The position numbers and the translations under genes were made by a program. The notes beneath the pieces are model-generated. The model saw only the letters and a list, made by a program, of their open reading frames with translations, searched no databases and was not told the origin of the DNA. 64,000 nt of DNA from Roseburia sp. 1XD42-34 (GTDB taxonomy: Bacteria > Bacillota > Bacilli > Bacillales > Amphibacillaceae): contig NZ_QWLJ01000001.1 of assembly GCF_009917385.1 (NCBI RefSeq), forward strand, positions 124,001 through 188,000. The letters run 5' to 3'. Shown here one piece after another: positions 60,854-64,000 of this stretch (position 1 is its first letter; each line of letters opens with the position of its first letter).

Positions 60854-61624
60854 CTAAGCGCCATTTAACTGATCCACACTGCGTGATAATGCATCAATAA
60901 ACGCTGGTAGAAAGCTGCCCGATCCATGGACATGTCCTTGGGCCGCAGCATACTCTGCTGCTAATCCATAAAAATAGACAGCTGCAAATGCTTGATCCTC
61001 TATAGGTTCTTCTGTGGTTAAACAAGCGGTTAAAATAGAGCCTAACAAGCATCCTGCCCCAGTGATTTTTTCCAGATAGCGATGTCCAGTTGTATTCTCT
61101 ATGACGTTACCTTCGCTGCAAATAAAGTCTGTTTCTCCTGTTACAACTGCTGTCGTTCGGTACATTTCGGATACTTTCGCTGCAATTTGTTTTCCATCTC
61201 CATCTCCAACAGATTCGACGCCTTTAACTTCCCAAGGAATATCAACAAGCTTCGCCATTTCCCCTGCATTCCCTTTAATGGCAGTGAATTGTACTTCTTG
61301 CGACAATCGTTTTACGACATCTTTACGGAAAGACGTTGCTCCAATCCCAACAGGATCCAGGACAACAGGGATGCCTTTTTGGTTGGCTGCTTTACCTGCA
61401 AGCTTCATTGCAGGAAGCTCCTTTAGTGTTGATGTTCCAATATTAATAAGTACTCCATCGGCGATGGATGCCATTTCGCTTGCTTCTTCTTCCGCTTTTG
61501 CCATGATTGGTGAACCACCAAAAGCTAATAGACCATTAGCGGTAAAGTTCATTACTACTTCATTCGTTAAATTATGAATAAGTGGATTCCTTGTTCTTAC
61601 TTGTTGAATAACAGATTCGTTCAT
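60854..61624 (-). CDS. thiM: Hydroxyethylthiazole kinase
   Basis: 256 residues, ribokinase-like. IHNLTNEVVMNFTANGLLA (16-34), DPVGIGATSFRK (about 90-101) and the C-terminal ITGAGCLLGSI (about 190-200) with the catalytic Cys/Gly loop. It phosphorylates the salvaged thiazole moiety. Overlaps the thiD stop by four bases. Confidence 0.95.
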   Translation of the reverse strand: MNESVIQQVRTRNPLIHNLTNEVVMNFTANGLLAFGGSPIMAKAEEEASEMASIADGVLINIGTSTLKELPAMKLAGKAANQKGIPVVLDPVGIGATSFRKDVVKRLSQEVQFTAIKGNAGEMAKLVDIPWEVKGVESVGDGDGKQIAAKVSEMYRTTAVVTGETDFICSEGNVIENTTGHRYLEKITGAGCLLGSILTACLTTEEPIEDQAFAAVYFYGLAAEYAAAQGHVHGSGSFLPAFIDALSRSVDQLNGA

Positions 61625-62427
61625 TGTTCCACCCTTTCTTCACGAATTCCCCAATGATTTGTAGGTCCATTTCCAGCCCCTAGGGGGAACGAGTGTTTTA
61701 TAGCTGCTGTTACAAATTGCTTCGCTTTATTAACGGCTTCGTATAAAGGATACCCTTTGCTTAAATAGGCTGTAATGGCTGCTGAGTATGTGCAACCAGT
61801 GCCATGTGTACTTGTCGTATCAAAGCGTTTGGAATGAAAGGTGTGGATCGTATTTCCATCATACAAGTAATCAACCGCATCGCCTTCTAGATGTCCGCCT
61901 TTCACTAGTGCAGCTTGAGCACCGTGTTTTTCCACAATTTCGCTGGCAGCCGCTTTTAAATCGTTTATATCACGTATTTTTTGTCCGGTAATAAATTCTG
62001 CTTCCGGGATATTCGGCGTGACAACAGTAGCTAAAGGTAGCAGCTGTTGTTTTAAAAAGTCCCGTGCTTCTTCAACAATTAAAGGGTCACCGCTTGTAGC
62101 AACCATTACCGGATCCATTACATAATGGGCGTCTGTCTTAGACAATTGTTCTGCAATTACGCGCATCATGGATTCATTGGCGATCATCCCTGTCTTCAAA
62201 CTGTGTACTGGCATATCAGAAAAGACGGAATGCAGTTGCTCTTTAATCATTTCAATTGACATATGGGAAATATTTTGTACACCAGTTGTATTTTGAGCAA
62301 GAACAGAAGTAATTACCGACATGCCATAAACGGTTAGCTCCTGAAAAGTTTTAAGATCAGCTTGAATACCTGCACCTCCCGTTGGGTCCGTTCCTGCAAT
62401 CGTTAATGCACATGGAATTTGTTTCAT
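61621..62427 (-). CDS. thiD: Bifunctional hydroxymethylpyrimidine kinase/phosphomethylpyrimidine kinase
   Basis: 268 residues, ribokinase fold. AGTDPTGGAGIQADLKTF (11-28), DPVMVATSGDPLI (about 99-111) and STHGTGCTYSAAI (about 208-220) are the substrate, metal and ATP/anion-hole motifs. It makes HMP-diphosphate for ThiE. Between thiW (89 bp upstream) and thiM. Confidence 0.95.
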   Translation of the reverse strand: MKQIPCALTIAGTDPTGGAGIQADLKTFQELTVYGMSVITSVLAQNTTGVQNISHMSIEMIKEQLHSVFSDMPVHSLKTGMIANESMMRVIAEQLSKTDAHYVMDPVMVATSGDPLIVEEARDFLKQQLLPLATVVTPNIPEAEFITGQKIRDINDLKAAASEIVEKHGAQAALVKGGHLEGDAVDYLYDGNTIHTFHSKRFDTTSTHGTGCTYSAAITAYLSKGYPLYEAVNKAKQFVTAAIKHSFPLGAGNGPTNHWGIREERVEQ

Positions 62428-62516
62428 CCTATTCGCTTCCCTTCCAATTTTATTCGTGTTCCTTTTTAAACTTTAAATATAGAAAAGATATTCCCTACTG
62501 CGTAGTGTTCGATGCC

Positions 62517-63011
62517 TTAGCTTTCTTGTAAACGAACGATTTGATCCGTTTTAACACGTAAAACGACGAACCAACCAAGAAACGCACCAGAAATACTACT
62601 TATTAAAAACGATGGCATAAAGAATAAAGCCCCTGCACTACTATCCATAAATAGCTTTGCAACCGGTACTGCAAGCAGGGAGCCAATAATTCCAGTGCCA
62701 ATGCTCTCCCCAATTACCGCCCATACCTTTTTCTTAAACGTGCGATAAAGCACACCGGCTAACCATGCACCAACCATCGCTCCGGGAAATGCTAATATCG
62801 TTCCAAGCCCTAGCATATTTCGTAATAGCCCTATCATGAAAGCTACTACTACTGCAGGACTAGGGCCTAATGTAATTGCTGCCATCACATTAACGGCATG
62901 TTGGACAGGGTATGCTTTGGCAAACCCGGCTGGGAACCAAAGAAATTGTGCTCCCAGTGTTCCGATGGCAACAAAGACAGCCATTAGTGTTAATACATAT
63001 GTTTTTTTCAT
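62517..63011 (-). CDS. thiW: Energy-coupling factor transporter S component ThiW
   Basis: 164 residues with five or six membrane helices. FLWFPAGFAKAYPVQHAVNV (24-43), GLLRNMLGLGTILAFPGAMV (61-80) and GRLY-like loop (GVLYRTFKK) are typical of ThiW, the predicted thiazole-specific S component that borrows a shared ECF module. AAGGTG precedes the ATG. It pairs with ThiM, which phosphorylates imported hydroxyethylthiazole. First gene after the TPP riboswitch, but separated from it by an A+B repeat. Confidence 0.93.
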   Translation of the reverse strand: MKKTYVLTLMAVFVAIGTLGAQFLWFPAGFAKAYPVQHAVNVMAAITLGPSPAVVVAFMIGLLRNMLGLGTILAFPGAMVGAWLAGVLYRTFKKKVWAVIGESIGTGIIGSLLAVPVAKLFMDSSAGALFFMPSFLISSISGAFLGWFVVLRVKTDQIVRLQES

Positions 63012-63271
63012 TGCATCACCTTACTATTCATATTCTTCTGTGTAAGACGTTATCTTCGCAGAGGGAAAATTGCTTTGAAAGATAGGCAGAGAAGAAGTGT
63101 TTTCCAGTTAAATTTTTTGGAGGTTAGTAATTAATCGTCATCACAAAAAGAGAAATCAAATAGATAATAGATACGAAGTGAAAGGGAAGATAGATGGGTA
63201 TACTTCGGAAACTATCATTTCATGCTTCACATGTTTCGTGCCGAAAACGATTGTTGGTCCTAACCATATAT

Positions 63272-63630
63272 TAGAAAAACTTGGCTTGTCGCCAAATCTT
63301 ATGGCGAAAGCCTTTGTTTTTCTTAAACTATAAGAAAGTATAAAATGAGCGGCTTGGAGATAACGAAATATCCGAATAGCCACGTCTGGCGTATGAGCCC
63401 AGCAACGATGCGACATTAGAAATGCGCCCTCTGATAAGGCCTCATCGGTTCGTCGCTAAGAGGAGGGCCGACTAAAAACGGGCTTGCCGTCAGTCGTCGA
63501 CAGCCCCCTGTTTTTAGTGGCATGTTTCCTAAAAATTTAGTTGATTCGTTCATTCGCTACGTTGCTAACGGGTGCCCCGTGCCTTTGCTCTACTATAAGC
63601 TAAAAAACCCTTATACTTTCCTATAGTGTA
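63272..63630 (+). repeat. Composite repeat A4+B9 between TPP riboswitch and thiW
   Basis: Inverse A element (63272-63336: AACTTGGCTTGTCGCCAA, TCTTATGGCGAAAGCCTTTG) followed by a full B element (63331-63597: TAAGAAAGTATAAAATGAG, CACGTCTGGC, GGGCCGACTAAAAACGGGC, TTAGTTGATTCG, GTGCCTTTGCTCTACTATAA) and a trailing CTTATACTTTCCTATAG block. On the minus (thi) strand the A part reads TTGGCGACAAGCCAAGTTTTT, a terminator-like hairpin. An open frame over it (63156-63416) is not considered a gene. Confidence 0.85.
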
Positions 63631-63660
63631 AAAAAAGTCAGATCCATATTGGACCTGACT
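63629..63660 (-). terminator. Expression-platform terminator of the TPP riboswitch
   Basis: On the minus strand AGTCAGGTCC / GGATCTGACT with a 5-nt loop (one G-U pair) followed by six T's, 28 bp downstream of the aptamer. Confidence 0.85.
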
Positions 63661-63687
63661 TGGAAGTTTTTAGGTAGAAAAATCTCT

Positions 63688-63782
63688 CTACTACTTCCCT
63701 CCGCTGGTCTTAACCAGATCAGGTCAATAAGAGTCAGAAGCTATTTGCTTCTTCTCAGCCCCTAATAGGGCCCCCCTAGTAG
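63688..63782 (-). ncRNA. TPP riboswitch aptamer
   Basis: On the minus strand: closing stem CTACTA (63777-63782) with TAGTAG (63688-63693), then AGGGGGGCCC, the conserved GGGGCTGAGA, GACTCTTATTGACCTGATCT, GGTTAAGACCAGCGGAGGGA and AGTAG. These are the universal thi-box elements binding thiamine pyrophosphate, followed by a terminator, so high TPP should shut off thiWDME. It lies 677 bp from thiW because of the inserted repeat. Confidence 0.95.
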
Positions 63783-63807
63783 TTCTTAAATATATATGTA
63801 ATTCTAT

Positions 63808-63820
63808 CTAGCAATGCTAG
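63808..63820. promoter_or_regulatory. Short palindrome upstream of the TPP riboswitch
   Basis: CTAGCA-A-TGCTAG, a perfect 13-bp palindrome 26 bp upstream of the aptamer, in the promoter region of the thi operon. Its role is unknown. No gene was supported from 63821 to the window end. Confidence 0.35.
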
Positions 63821-64000
63821 TAATTTAAGGATAACAAATCAACGCGTGTTTGTCATGGAAAATGATAGTGTTTCAACTTATTCAAAATAACGAAGGATAG
63901 GGTGAAGATGAAATAATGAGTAATCAGCTAAAGTAATAGTTTTCTCGAATTGTAGCAGGAAATCTGTATAAAGAAAGATTAATAATTTTAAGCGGACATG

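Noticed and set aside
63156..63416. 86-codon minus-strand frame across the A4/B9 repeat
   Set aside because: Two thirds of it is repeat sequence. The non-repeat tail (TKHVKHEMIVSEVYPS) faintly recalls a spore coat protein, but too weakly to call.

Overview
The window looks like chromosome from a low-GC Gram-positive member of Bacillaceae, closest in gene content to Virgibacillus/Oceanobacillus-type organisms. That placement rests on the strong AGGAGG-type ribosome binding sites, the many TTG/GTG starts, and Bacillus-style families (YfkAB, MhqR/MhqD, YisP, YwqH/YwqI/LXG, LutABC, TreP/TreA/TreR, FruRKA). It is an inference from gene content, not a species call. No rRNA, tRNA, CRISPR array, intact insertion sequence or prophage was recognised.

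Layout. 0-10.4 kb: the 3' part of a branched-chain amino acid carrier (brnQ), a GntR/FCD regulator, an EcsC-family protein, a nucleoside deoxyribosyltransferase, the radical SAM protein YfkAB, an MscS-type channel, a DUF3891 protein that appears to start at CTG, a CaCA antiporter and an mhqR-mhqD pair. 10.9-13 kb: a Vga-type ABC-F ribosome protection gene with a leader that reads as a textbook attenuator (29-codon upstream ORF, antiterminator, 12-bp terminator). 13.3-22.3 kb: two PTS sugar systems, fruR-fruK-fruA on + and treP-treA-treR on -; the trehalose promoter carries TreR-type palindromes and an overlapping cre-like site. 22.6-28 kb: single genes and a 2-kb stretch without genes. 28.1-33.7 kb: a beta-galactosidase translationally coupled to an APC-family permease, with a divergent AraC regulator. 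33.8-38 kb: a decay zone with pseudogenes of an ABC ATPase, a membrane protein, an MSOX-like oxidase and NhaC, plus a type VII secretion LXG module whose toxin domain is missing. 38-49 kb: VOC protein, rRNA methyltransferase, argF, hom-thrC-thrB, a 50-residue membrane protein, YisP-like protein and a BCCT transporter. 49.5-55 kb: lutP-lutR-lutABC for L-lactate use. 55.7-59.7 kb: a Gly/Pro repeat protein, a DHA2 drug exporter and a MerR/TipAS regulator with a typical 19-bp-spacer promoter. 60-63.8 kb: thiW-thiD-thiM-thiE behind a TPP riboswitch.

The most unusual feature is a set of dispersed, strongly structured intergenic repeats, named A, B and C here. Nine copies of B (full length about 270 bp) are present and all nine lie in the same orientation, whatever the direction of neighbouring genes. 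Two copies supply the last codons and stop codon of a gene (the Vga-like ABC-F and the YaiI homologue). One A+B composite sits between the TPP riboswitch terminator and thiW. The A element carries its own terminator-like hairpin.

All calls come from reading the sequence and recalled family knowledge. No database search or folding program was run. Repeat boundaries are estimates made by comparing copies by eye.
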